A program made the position numbers and the translations under genes. This document shows, one piece after another, positions 35,201 to 44,442 of a stretch of 62,542 bases of DNA (positions within the stretch are counted from its first letter, which is position 1; each line of letters begins with the position of its first letter). Origin of the DNA: JANQTF01 sp036835375 (lineage in GTDB: Bacteria; Bacteroidota; Bacteroidia; J057); the NCBI GenBank assembly GCA_036835375.1, contig DAITMB010000014.1, forward strand, positions 1-62,542. Reading direction: 5' to 3'. A model generated the notes under the pieces. That model saw only the letters and a list, made by a program, of their open reading frames with translations. It did no database searches and was not told the DNA's origin.

Positions 35201-38200
35201 CCTCCTCTTCCCCAACCAAAACTGGGCGGGGATCATGCGCGAAATAGATATCAATAACGATTTTGAGGCGACCAACGTGGAGTTCATTGAGTTTTGGCTC
35301 ATGGACCCCTACCTCAACAACCCCAATCATCAGGGAGGGGAGTTTTATTTCAACCTTGGGTTGGTCAGCGAGGATGTGCTGCCTGATGGGGCGCTAAGTC
35401 GGGAAAATGGATTGCCGGGAGCAGGTCAGGTGGGCAACCTACGTCCTACAGCTTATGGCTTAATTCCCATTGGTAACCCTCCTGTGAATGCATTCAGCAA
35501 TGACCCAGAAGATCGAAAAGCGCAGGACATTGGACTCGACGGATTATCCTCTGAGCAAGAGAGGAATTTCTTTCAGACCAATTTTCTCAATCAGCTCCAG
35601 GGATTTCTGAGCCCGGCAGCTTTTGACCAAGTGCTGCGAGATCCCAGCACCGACGATTTTATACACTTTCGGGATGGTGTCTTCGACAATGCAGGGACAG
35701 ACATCAGCATCTTGGAGCGCTACGCCAATTTCAATGGAATGGAGGGCAACTCTCCAGCCGGACAAGATCAAGATCAAGGACAGAATTTCACTACCCAGGC
35801 TACCCAACGCCCTAATACGGAGGACATCAACGGCAACGGGTCGGTGAATTTTGCGGAGCAATATTGGGAATACAAAATCGACCTTCGCCCGTCTCAGATG
35901 ATTCCGGGACAGAACTATGTCGTGGACCGCGTGGACACAACGGTTACCGCAAACAATCAGCAGGTGCCTGTGACGTGGTACCAGTTTCGGATCCCCCTCA
36001 ATACGGGGTCACCTGTGAACAACATCAACAACTTCAAGTCCATCAACTTCATGCGGATGTACCTCACCGGCTTTCAAGAGGAAGTGGTGCTGCGCATGAC
36101 GGAGTTTCAATTTTTGTCCACTCAGTGGCGCCGTTTCAGTGGAAGCCTCTCGGATCCAGGACTTGTAGTGGCTCCACCCGAGCCTCCTTTTGCCTCCTTT
36201 GAGTTGGGGAGCTTGACGATTGAGCAAAATTCCAATAAGATGCCATTCAATTACTTGCTGCCCCCCGGAATCGAGCGGCAGATCATGAACGGCAATACTG
36301 CAGTTGGATTTTTGCAGGACGAAAGATCCCTGACGATGCGCGTGTGCGGCTTGGAAGATGGCGATGCCCGGGGGATGTTTCGGGGAGTGAAGCACGACCT
36401 TCGACTCTACGATCGTCTTCGACTTTTTGTTCATGCAGAGCCAATCGATAACGGGGCCGAGCCTTCCAACTTTGAAGAAACGGGCGATGCATCGGTGTTC
36501 ATTCGCTTGGGATTGGACAATGACTTCAACTACTACGAATACGAAATTCCGCTCACGCCCTCAGACCCAGGACGACCAAGTGACCCTTTCAACGTGTGGC
36601 TCGACTCGAATGAGTTTGACTTTGAGCTTCTACTGCTCGCGCTCGCCAAGGCCGATCGCAACACGGCGGGCACAGGGCTGATCTACCGCCACGGATACCG
36701 CAACGAGTCGATGCCAGAAGGGCACATGATCTATGTCAAAGGGACACCCAAGCTTTCGGACGTCCGAAACATCATGATCGGGGTGCGCAATCCGAGCGAT
36801 CCCTCGGGCGAAAAGGTGTGCCTGGAAGTCTGGGTAAATGAGCTTCGCCTGACCAACTTTACCCGACAAAAAGGCTATGCAGCCACATTCAATACTTCGG
36901 TCACCCTCGCAGATCTCGGGATGATCAATGCGAGTGGTGCCTTCAAGACCGCGGGATTTGGTCCATTAGACCAGAAGTTGAGCGACCGGCCTCAGGAAGA
37001 TATGTACCGGTATGATGTTTCCACCAATCTCAATCTGGACAAGTTCTTCCCTAAAGGCTGGGGCCTGAGCCTGCCGCTTTATGCGACCTACGGCGAGCAA
37101 CTCATCACGCCAAAATTTGACCCGCAGGAGGCTGACGTCAGCACAGAACGCCTGCTAGAGAATCTCAACCCCGAGGATGCCAAGGCACAACGGATTGAAA
37201 TTCAGGACTATCGCCGCACAAGATCCATCAGCTTCAACAACTGGCGCATTCAGCCCGCTGGTGGAGGTGGAGTAGGTGGACCAGGTGGTGGTGGCCGTCC
37301 GGGGGCGGGTGGTGCCCCTGCTGGCAGACCTGGGGCGGGAGGCGGCAGACCTGGTGAAGGAGGCGGAGGTAAAGTGCCGATGCCCTGGAGCCCTGGCAAT
37401 TTTGACTTTACCTACGCCTACAACGAGCAATTTGCCCGAAATGCCATCACTTCCCGACTCTTTAATACGACTCACCGGGGAGCGATCAACTATCGCTATA
37501 ATTTTCCTCAGGTAAATTTTCAGCCCTTCAAAAATTGGGATAAAGTGCCCATTCTACAGCAAATCGCCTTTTCGCCCTTGCCGCAATCTTTCACGGCGAG
37601 CATGACGGGCAATCGACAGTTTGAAGAGCGAGCGCTGCGACCCAGCTCAGAATTTGGTGGAGAGGTGGACCCGACTTTCTCCAAAAACTTCATGGTCAAC
37701 CGCAATTATAGCCTCAACTGGAACTTGATGCGGAGCCTCCAGATCTCTTACACGGCAAACAACGTCTCCCGCGTGGACGAGGTCCGGGGTTACTGGGATT
37801 CTGCTACCGAGCAAGAAAGGGATTCGATCGGGCGACTTCAAGACAACCTCTTCTATCTGGGGAAAAATGAGGCGCTCGGGAAGAACAATCTGGTGAACAT
37901 CGGCAGGACGATCAATTTCCAGCACTCAATCAATGCAGTCTATCAACTGCCATTTAGCCAAATCAAGCCGCTCAACTGGATCAGTGGAAATATCAATTAT
38001 AGTGGGGGGTTTCAGTGGACTCAAGCACCTGAGGTCAATCCCGGTCTTGGCGCCACGATCAGCAACAATCAGAATATTCAGGCAAATGGTCGATTGGATC
38101 TCAATAGTCTGTATCGCAAAGTGAAGTTCTTCCGGGAAGTGCTCGACGCGCAAAATAAGAAAGCACCTGCGCAGCCACCCGGGCGACCTGTTCCCAGACC

Positions 38201-39752
38201 AGGACAGGAAATTACCCGCCCACCCGTCCCTGCTGTGGCCGAAAAAGATTCTGTGGAGGGGCCCGACCCATTCAAGTTTCTCAAGATCGTGGGCAAAGAA
38301 ATGCTCAAAATCGCTTTGAGTGTGCGGAGTGTGGACTTAAACTACACCACCTCGAATGCGATGACTTTACCAGGATACCTGCCTCTCACCGATAACTTTG
38401 GGATGGACTGGGATTACACAGATACCATTCTCAACCAGCGAAGCCCGATATTTGCCCCTACACCGGGGTTCGTGTTCGGCAGCCAGCGAGATATACGAGG
38501 GATCGCAGGTGACAACCGTTGGATTACCCAAGATCCTACCCTCGCCAATCTCTTTCAGCAAAGCGCAAACGAGCAGCTCACAGGCCGCACTTCCTTGGAG
38601 ATTTTTCCGGGATTTCGCATTGACCTCAACGCTACGAGATCGATGAACCAGAGTAATTCCGAATTCTTCCGCTGGGATCCATTGGCAGAGGAGTACGGGA
38701 GCTTTGACGCGCTGGTCAACGGCTCCTTCACCATGTCCTATATTTTCATTGGGACCGCTTTTGAGCCAAATCAAGAGAATTCGGAAGTATTTGACCGATT
38801 CTCTTCCAATCGCCTCCTGATTTCTAATCGATTGGCCAGCCAACAGACCAACACGGATAGCCTTAGCTTTGTCGGGATTGTGGATGGAGGCTTCCAGAAT
38901 GGCTATATCGGGACTACCCCTGAAGTGCTGATCCCTTCGCTGCTTTCTGCCTACGGCGTGATCGGAACAGATGCTGTGAGCCTTTCGCCATTTCCTCGCA
39001 TTCCGCTCCCCAACTGGAGCGTGAACTACAACCTTGTCAATGGCTTGCCCTTCCTGAAAAAGCACTTCACGGCCATGACCCTAAAGCACAGTTACAGAGG
39101 GACTTATTCTGTAGGGAATTTCACCAACAACCTTCGGTATCGCGACCTGAATGGTGATGGTATCGGGGATGTGCCGAGGTACCTGGGCGACGACTCACAA
39201 GGAAGGCCACTAGAGAGCTTTGTCTCCTCCGAAAACATTCAGGCGGTCCAGATCTCCGAGCAATTTGCGCCGCTCGTAGGGGTCACCGCTACCATGAAAA
39301 ATGGAGCTACTGCCCAAGTCGATTACAAAATGGGCCGGCAACTCACCTTCAACCTCGGAAACCTCCAGATGACCGAATCCCGGTCTCAGGATGTGGCAGT
39401 GATGTTTGGATATCGCAAGGACAAGGTCAACATCAACTTCAACTTGGGTGGGAAAAACATCTCGATGCAGAATAGCATGAACTTCAATCTGCGTGCTACC
39501 GTGAGGGATGTTCGGGAGCGCCTTCGTACCCTCGGCCCTACTGGCACCCCCAACGATCCTGTACTCAATGCCGATTATACCCGAGGAACTTTGAATTTTA
39601 TCCTCTCGCCCTCCATCGACTACACAGTGAACCGACGCCTGAATGTAACGGTGTTTTTTGAGCGAAACGTGAACGCGCCCTACGTGGCCAATGCGTATCG
39701 GACAGCCTTTACCAGTGGCGGAGTGAAGCTGCGTTTTACCCTATCGGGTTGA
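32283..39752 (+). CDS. sprA: Cell-surface protein SprA/Sov, type IX secretion translocon
   Basis: The 2489-residue protein is the outer-membrane translocon of the T9SS, a very large beta-barrel needed for secretion of sorting-domain proteins and for gliding. It starts at TTG 32283, chosen by AGGAGGAG a few bases before; the next ATG is at 32304. The N-terminus is a short signal-like segment. SprA-type features include GGGLELNIDAGELTDVFGGG, LKLNVNFDTQASFDFENELK, FGIKTRLRFGP, VVFLKMLKSS, and the C-terminal barrel ending GGVKLRFTLSG. A Gly-rich insert (about residues 1660-1700, GGGGVGGPGGGGRPGAGG) and a Pro-rich insert (about 1960-1990, APAQPPGRPVPRPGQ) interrupt otherwise conserved sequence and are probably surface loops. 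It stands alone as one transcript. Confidence 0.96.
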   Translation: MSKFSLIMVFSAFTWWFAGEGDKRYVATSSTESSWKEIRDSWGYPERYWEADTPVIHNPNNRIGDPTRQDYVTPIQLGMPRNYSAQFQLDSTRLGYNIYERMGKVDIRPPSYISYKDYLEYRRQQGVEEYFREKSLANNRVEGGGLELNIDAGELTDVFGGGPISIRPTGLASLSFSIDNNKTDNPNLPIRQQSTTIFNFDQIIQLGVIGQIGKKLKLNVNFDTQASFDFENELKLEHTGTEDQILQKIEAGNVSMRLGNSLIQGRQNLFGIKTRLRFGPVYFTAIGSLERGKVESINISGGGAIETPFEKGGSDYDMNRHFFLSHYFRSRFEDALRDLPVIRSTARINRIEIWVEQQGATSNTRNAVGFMDLGENSNPASDGGRGVLYNPALQPSATTAFPDNNANNLFSLLQGSAGAREQSSSKGAIEGLGLNMTNTEDFQVLGNMRRLNPNEYTVNNQLGYISLNSPLPTDQVLFVAFDYSVNGQTFQVGEFSDDVPANGLNSNVVFLKMLKSSVLRVNTGNRPYPAWDLMMKNIYTIGYGLKQDGFFMDIKYESGTSAGKINYLPSGAVANRPLIQVMGLDRLTNHTAPGADNYFDYIEGVTVVSDRGLVIFPVLEPFGTHLANQLNNDPNQTTNYVFQPLYDDTKAAAEQDFPQLNRYTLEGFYRSASSSEISLNTFNLAEGSVTVTAGGRQLTEGVDFQVDYFGGKVTIINPAILSSGQDIQVSFESSAQYQVQTKTLLGGRAEYAPSPNLQLGLTALNLREQPFNQKLTLGDEPVNNTIWGLDAVYQDEAPLLTKLVDKLPLISTKAQSNVNAAVEFAQFIPGVPGVIKNDRDNGIVYLDDFEAAATPYTLQGVQNWHLASYPEYNPRLYDPRTAADSLSGNYTRAKLSWYRIDQTLYQQRGLNIPDSDRSNNYTRQILPQEIFPTASRAFGNNIQFTFDLQYDPTQRGPYNYVTSQTRIDPATGNLLFPNQNWAGIMREIDINNDFEATNVEFIEFWLMDPYLNNPNHQGGEFYFNLGLVSEDVLPDGALSRENGLPGAGQVGNLRPTAYGLIPIGNPPVNAFSNDPEDRKAQDIGLDGLSSEQERNFFQTNFLNQLQGFLSPAAFDQVLRDPSTDDFIHFRDGVFDNAGTDISILERYANFNGMEGNSPAGQDQDQGQNFTTQATQRPNTEDINGNGSVNFAEQYWEYKIDLRPSQMIPGQNYVVDRVDTTVTANNQQVPVTWYQFRIPLNTGSPVNNINNFKSINFMRMYLTGFQEEVVLRMTEFQFLSTQWRRFSGSLSDPGLVVAPPEPPFASFELGSLTIEQNSNKMPFNYLLPPGIERQIMNGNTAVGFLQDERSLTMRVCGLEDGDARGMFRGVKHDLRLYDRLRLFVHAEPIDNGAEPSNFEETGDASVFIRLGLDNDFNYYEYEIPLTPSDPGRPSDPFNVWLDSNEFDFELLLLALAKADRNTAGTGLIYRHGYRNESMPEGHMIYVKGTPKLSDVRNIMIGVRNPSDPSGEKVCLEVWVNELRLTNFTRQKGYAATFNTSVTLADLGMINASGAFKTAGFGPLDQKLSDRPQEDMYRYDVSTNLNLDKFFPKGWGLSLPLYATYGEQLITPKFDPQEADVSTERLLENLNPEDAKAQRIEIQDYRRTRSISFNNWRIQPAGGGGVGGPGGGGRPGAGGAPAGRPGAGGGRPGEGGGGKVPMPWSPGNFDFTYAYNEQFARNAITSRLFNTTHRGAINYRYNFPQVNFQPFKNWDKVPILQQIAFSPLPQSFTASMTGNRQFEERALRPSSEFGGEVDPTFSKNFMVNRNYSLNWNLMRSLQISYTANNVSRVDEVRGYWDSATEQERDSIGRLQDNLFYLGKNEALGKNNLVNIGRTINFQHSINAVYQLPFSQIKPLNWISGNINYSGGFQWTQAPEVNPGLGATISNNQNIQANGRLDLNSLYRKVKFFREVLDAQNKKAPAQPPGRPVPRPGQEITRPPVPAVAEKDSVEGPDPFKFLKIVGKEMLKIALSVRSVDLNYTTSNAMTLPGYLPLTDNFGMDWDYTDTILNQRSPIFAPTPGFVFGSQRDIRGIAGDNRWITQDPTLANLFQQSANEQLTGRTSLEIFPGFRIDLNATRSMNQSNSEFFRWDPLAEEYGSFDALVNGSFTMSYIFIGTAFEPNQENSEVFDRFSSNRLLISNRLASQQTNTDSLSFVGIVDGGFQNGYIGTTPEVLIPSLLSAYGVIGTDAVSLSPFPRIPLPNWSVNYNLVNGLPFLKKHFTAMTLKHSYRGTYSVGNFTNNLRYRDLNGDGIGDVPRYLGDDSQGRPLESFVSSENIQAVQISEQFAPLVGVTATMKNGATAQVDYKMGRQLTFNLGNLQMTESRSQDVAVMFGYRKDKVNINFNLGGKNISMQNSMNFNLRATVRDVRERLRTLGPTGTPNDPVLNADYTRGTLNFILSPSIDYTVNRRLNVTVFFERNVNAPYVANAYRTAFTSGGVKLRFTLSG

Positions 39753-40614
39753 TCAAGCTTAGCTACTGTTTCGAAATTGCTGTGCGCTCGAAGGGTTTTT
39801 TTATCATGCCACACAAGAGTCGGGTTAAAAGGCGGTGTTGGTGGAGAGGGTATTGAGAATTGTGTCAAGGAAACTACTTTGGCTGAGACGTTGATTGATG
39901 GAACATTCATTGAATTTGAATGCTCCATGGCGAATCAAATGTCATTACAAATAGCTGAGTTAAGGAATAAAAATCTCAAGGATGTTTTGTGTCGATAGGA
40001 TTCATTCTCGGCGCGATTCTTGATTCGCGAAGTACGTTTCTACCCCTGGAAGATGCAAAAGGTCGTTGAATCTGCAATGATCAGGATTCTCCCATTATAG
40101 CGAATACAGCAAGTACTGCGGGCTACTGTCCGAAAGGTCTAAGTTGTGAGGCAATCCAGCCAATAAATGGGACTGCTGAAACGACTTCAATAAGGATTGA
40201 TGATCTTTGGTTGCAAATTCGCACACGAATGAGGAAAACAAGGTTTGTAAGGACTGAAGCCTGATGTGTAATGACAGGTAATAGTTCTGGTGTATATTTC
40301 AGTCCACGCAGTTTGTCTTTTTTTCATGAATCTTTCTGACGAAATTTCATGAGTAAATTGGCTAGCATTATTTGCATGTACAAAAACCTACTTTGATGTC
40401 TGAAGGAGGCAGGTCTAATGGCCCTGAACCACATTTCGGCCCTCTTATTTCGGAAGAGAGCTTTCATTTCGTGGTGACCCTATGCCCTAAGAATTCCCAT
40501 GAAAGCGTCTTGCATACTTTTGAATATAACACTATATACGAGCTTCAGAAGCTGCAATATGTGGTGTGCAGCGAATGAAAAGCGGCCCGATGTGCTTTAG
40601 CCTATAGCCAACTA
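39753..40614. other. Long intergenic region upstream of the polysaccharide genes
   Basis: About 860 bases with no convincing gene. Two small plus-strand frames exist: 39777-39998 (73 codons; ECSMANQMSLQIAELRNKN looks protein-like) and 40372-40578 (68 codons). Neither has a recognisable family. A TTCGA/TCGAA stem followed by seven T (about 39769-39805) may terminate sprA. The AT-rich second half could hold the promoter of the glycosyltransferase, but no full TTG...TAnnTTTG match was found. Confidence 0.4.
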
Positions 40615-43600
40615 ATGAAACACACAACCAATACTGTAAAGACAAATGAGGGGGAGAGGCGACTCTCCATTTCCCCACCTCGGAAAAAGGACCTTCGCAT
40701 CATGCGCGGCCTTCTGGTAGCGGGCGTTTTGTCATGGCTCTTTTTCGTTACCTGGTTTTTTCGTGGAGGACATATCGGGAATCCATTCCTGTTCTGGGCG
40801 CTGGCATTGGCCATTGGCTTCAAATTGATTCGCGCTCTCCATGAGTGGTATCACTACGCTGGGATCAGTGTGCCGGAGCGACCGGAATCGACCCGAAATT
40901 GGACAGTGGACATGTTCACTACGTTCGTGCCGGGAGAACCCTATGAAATGGTGGTAGAGACCTTGGAGGCCATGGTTCGGGTGCGGTATCCGCACACGAC
41001 CTACTTGTGCGACGAAGGCGACGACCCTTACCTCAAGCAGGTGTGCCAAGATCTTGGAGTAGTCCATGTGTATCGTGGCAAAGTAAAAACTAACGCCAAG
41101 GCAGGAAATATCAATTATGCGCTCCAGCAAGCGACTGGTGAAATTGCTGTGGTCCTAGACCCCGATCACAAGCCAGTGGTGGAATTTCTCGATCGTGTGT
41201 TGCCTTATTTTGAGCAGGCCGATCTCGGGTATGTCCAATCCGTGCAAGCCTACCATAACCGAGACGAAAGCTTTATCGCCAAGGGGGCTGCCGAGCAGAC
41301 GTATCACTTCTACGGCCCGATGATGATGTCGATGAATGCCTATGGCACGGTGCAGGCAATCGGGGCCAACTGCGCCTTTCGCCGCGAGGCGCTGGATTCT
41401 ATTGGTGGCCATGCAGCTGGGCTTTCTGAAGACATGCACACGGCCATGCAGCTACACGCCAAAGGCTGGAAGTCCATCTACCTTCCTGAGGCCCTTACCC
41501 GCGGTCAAGTGCCGGCTACCCTCGGTGCCTATTACCAGCAACAGTTAAAGTGGACCAGAGGATCGCTCGATCTGCTGTTTCATACCGTGCCGAAGCTCAT
41601 CAAGCACTTCACGTGGCGTCAGGTCCTGCATTATCTCACCTTGCCCCTCTATTTCCTCTTTGGGCTTATCGCCCTGATTGATCTTTCCATCCCCGTCATC
41701 TCCTTGCTAAGCTCAGAGGTGCCCTGGCTCGTTGAACTGGATGACTTGCTGATTCACTCAATTCCCCTCTTGGTAATGATCCTGATCATCAGGCAGTTTT
41801 CGCAGCGGTGGCTCTTGGAGTCGCACGAGCGAGGGCTACACTTTCTTGGGGGCACCTTGATGATGGGAAGTTGGTGGGTTTTCCTCATTGGGTTTTTCTA
41901 CACGATCATCGGTGTGAAAGTGCCCTATATACCCACTCCCAAAAATGACACCCCGAAAAACGAATTCAAGATCAGTTTGCCCAACATCATAGTGGTGCTC
42001 ATCACGGTGTTCTCGATCATTTACGGATTGTCTCGAGACTGGAGTCCCTACATGCTCATGATGGCTGGTTTTGCCTTCCTCAATGTGCTCATGTTAAGCC
42101 TAGTCGTGCTCATCGCTCAGCAACGGTTGATCGGGTTCTTTTATCGAGGGATTTATGGTGGAATCTTCAATTCTACCCGCGTAGGCTGGCACTATTTCCG
42201 CCAGAATTTCATCTATCGCCCCCTTCGCAGCACCCCGCTGGCTGTGGCGATGACGTTGATTGCAGTGTTGGGAACGCTCTATGTAGTGCAATTTCGCCGA
42301 GTGGACCCCGCTTCGCTGAAACCGCAGTCAGTGATTCCTAGTGAAGGCTATTATCTCGGGATGGCTAGCGGCGCTGCTGCTTCGTTCCCGCAGGCACAGG
42401 TCGTGACGATTGTCTTAGCTCCAGAACCCGATAATTGGCCGCAGACCGTCGCTGCGGCCCGCGACATCGCCTCCCAGCAGAAAATTCCCATGATCGTTTG
42501 GCAGCCCTGGCAAACGGTGCCTGGGGAAAGGGATTCAGCAGCGAGTTATGCGCACATTGGCAGTGGCCATTGGGATCTTTACGTGTTGCCCCTGCTCCAG
42601 GAATTGAATCAAATCGGGTCGCAAGTATTTATCAATTTTGCCCCTGACCCTGATCTTCCCCGCCCATCTTGGAGTGAGCAACCCGCCAATTCGCCACAAA
42701 ACTATCAATTAGCTTGGCAGCAGCTCAGCCTTCAATCGCAAAATCAAGGGCTGTATCAGTTGGTCTGGTTCCAGCAAATGGCAGGTACACCGGGCTGCGA
42801 AGCTTTCTTTCCCGCCGAATTTTATGTCAATATCTTTGGTATATCGGGCAAAGAATCGAGCCAGGACACCTTTTCTCTCCCATCGCGACTTGCCCACTAT
42901 CGTAGCGTCCGAAAAAAAGATCCTACATGGGTGTTTGGCGTGGAACCGCAAAGATTGGAAATGAAACGCTTTTTGAACTTCGTTCAGCAAGACTTTCCAG
43001 CGGTTCAAGGGGTCGTATTCAGTGAAGGAGCCAATGTGGAGCCTTTCCTTGCTGAGGTGATGAATGTGTGGGGAAATCACTTAGCGCCTGCTCCCAGTAA
43101 ACCTCTTATGGCCTCAGCTGCCTCACAACATGCAGACGTGCAAAAAGTCTCCCTCGTGCTCCCTGATCCTGCAAATTCTACCAGCGTACAGGGCGTCGCA
43201 GGGGCGTATCACTTAGAACGTCGCGGTGAGCCGCTCTACATTAAAGGCATTGCCTACAACCCCAATCACGATTGGCGCGACGGATTTTATCCCCTTAGTC
43301 GCCCTGTGTTGGAGGAAGATTTTCGAAAAGTCAAAGCACTGGGAGCCAATACAATTCGACGCTATAGCCCGAGTATTTTCGATTACAACCTGTTGCAAAT
43401 GGCCGAGAAAGCAGAACTTCATGTGCTCTACGGCTTTTGGTTCGACCCAGCAGTGGATTATGCACAAGACCGCCAAGAGGTGGCTAAGTATAAGCGAGAA
43501 GTGGTCCGGCGGGTTCAGTCGCTCAAAGATCGCAACGCGATCCTCGCTTGGGGCATCGGCAATGAGACCTGGGGTCTCCTCAAGCAACATTTTAGGCCGA

Positions 43601-44442
43601 GCTACCTTCCCCAAGTGCGTCTCGCTTACCTCCAGATGATCGAAGAAATTGCGCAGGAAGTCAAGCGAATTGATCCCTCGCGACCCGTCTTCACGGCATT
43701 GGAGCACTCCGATAAACTGCCCCTCGCACTGCGTTCCATGCAGGACCATGCGCCTTCGATGGATTGGATCGGGGTAAATTCTTATTACGAAGCCCAGATC
43801 AGCCAAGTGGATTCTCTGTGTAAAGTTTTTCTTCCAGACCGGCCCTACATGATTTCAGAATTTGGGCCAGAAGGCTACTGGGACTATCGCTTCACCCCAC
43901 ACAACAATGCTTACCAGCCACTAGAGCCTTCCTCCTACGAAAAGGCACAAGATTATTACGGCAAGTGGACGAAGTACATTGAACCGCACGCAGGTGCGAA
44001 TCTCGGCGGTATCGCATTTTGCTGGCGTGATCGCATGGAGGAGACCACCACGTGGTTTGGGCTCACTGACACCAAGGGGCGCTTGCGTCCTGCCTATGTC
44101 GCCCTCCAGAATGCATGGCTTGGAACCCGTGATTTCTCCTTCCCTGTTCCAGATGTGTATCTTCCACCGACACAGTTTCCTTTTGCAGGGTATGATCTCC
44201 AAGCGGTGTACGATTCCCACACTTTCTCGAATCTTCAGGTAGAATGGAGTGTGAGGGAATCTCACATCCTCACACCGCAAGACGATAAGCTGATTTCGAT
44301 CAGTCCTACCTATGTATGGCTGGGTGTCGCTAAGCTAAGGCCCAAGACAGAGTATCGGGTCTATGTCACACTCTCGGACTCCACGGGTACTTATGCAACT
44401 TCTGCCTCTTTTCCTATTCCAGCCACTACCCGACTCAAATGA
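40615..44442 (+). CDS. GT2 polysaccharide synthase fused to two extracytoplasmic glycosidase-like domains
   Basis: The 1275-residue membrane protein begins with two transmembrane helices (31-75) and a processive GT2 domain (about 95-330). It shows the first Asp CDEGDD, KAGNINYA, DPDH (DxD, 182-184), GANCAFRREAL, SEDMHTAM and QxxKW (309-313), as in cellulose/hyaluronan-type synthases. Five or six more helices follow (335-560). The rest is outside the membrane. Residues 575-830 resemble a GH26-like barrel (MIVWQPW) whose catalytic glutamates are not visible. Residues 855-1170 form a GH2/GH5-like TIM barrel with acid/base Glu984 in AWGIGNETWG and nucleophile Glu1082 in MISEFGPEGYW. A beta-sandwich ends the protein. 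It probably makes a beta-glycan and trims or transfers it. The next gene overlaps by 4 nt (ATGA). Confidence 0.85.
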   Translation: MKHTTNTVKTNEGERRLSISPPRKKDLRIMRGLLVAGVLSWLFFVTWFFRGGHIGNPFLFWALALAIGFKLIRALHEWYHYAGISVPERPESTRNWTVDMFTTFVPGEPYEMVVETLEAMVRVRYPHTTYLCDEGDDPYLKQVCQDLGVVHVYRGKVKTNAKAGNINYALQQATGEIAVVLDPDHKPVVEFLDRVLPYFEQADLGYVQSVQAYHNRDESFIAKGAAEQTYHFYGPMMMSMNAYGTVQAIGANCAFRREALDSIGGHAAGLSEDMHTAMQLHAKGWKSIYLPEALTRGQVPATLGAYYQQQLKWTRGSLDLLFHTVPKLIKHFTWRQVLHYLTLPLYFLFGLIALIDLSIPVISLLSSEVPWLVELDDLLIHSIPLLVMILIIRQFSQRWLLESHERGLHFLGGTLMMGSWWVFLIGFFYTIIGVKVPYIPTPKNDTPKNEFKISLPNIIVVLITVFSIIYGLSRDWSPYMLMMAGFAFLNVLMLSLVVLIAQQRLIGFFYRGIYGGIFNSTRVGWHYFRQNFIYRPLRSTPLAVAMTLIAVLGTLYVVQFRRVDPASLKPQSVIPSEGYYLGMASGAAASFPQAQVVTIVLAPEPDNWPQTVAAARDIASQQKIPMIVWQPWQTVPGERDSAASYAHIGSGHWDLYVLPLLQELNQIGSQVFINFAPDPDLPRPSWSEQPANSPQNYQLAWQQLSLQSQNQGLYQLVWFQQMAGTPGCEAFFPAEFYVNIFGISGKESSQDTFSLPSRLAHYRSVRKKDPTWVFGVEPQRLEMKRFLNFVQQDFPAVQGVVFSEGANVEPFLAEVMNVWGNHLAPAPSKPLMASAASQHADVQKVSLVLPDPANSTSVQGVAGAYHLERRGEPLYIKGIAYNPNHDWRDGFYPLSRPVLEEDFRKVKALGANTIRRYSPSIFDYNLLQMAEKAELHVLYGFWFDPAVDYAQDRQEVAKYKREVVRRVQSLKDRNAILAWGIGNETWGLLKQHFRPSYLPQVRLAYLQMIEEIAQEVKRIDPSRPVFTALEHSDKLPLALRSMQDHAPSMDWIGVNSYYEAQISQVDSLCKVFLPDRPYMISEFGPEGYWDYRFTPHNNAYQPLEPSSYEKAQDYYGKWTKYIEPHAGANLGGIAFCWRDRMEETTTWFGLTDTKGRLRPAYVALQNAWLGTRDFSFPVPDVYLPPTQFPFAGYDLQAVYDSHTFSNLQVEWSVRESHILTPQDDKLISISPTYVWLGVAKLRPKTEYRVYVTLSDSTGTYATSASFPIPATTRLK

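Noticed and set aside
37255..37370. Short G-rich repeats that might be tandem DNA repeats
   Set aside because: They encode a Gly-rich protein insert of SprA with varied codons, so they are coding low complexity and not an independent repeat element.
38367..39065. 232-codon minus-strand frame inside sprA
   Set aside because: Shadow of the SprA C-terminal region.
39777..40578. Small plus-strand frames (73 and 68 codons) in the gap before the GT2 gene
   Set aside because: Short, no homology recognised and no start signal; not strong enough to call as genes.
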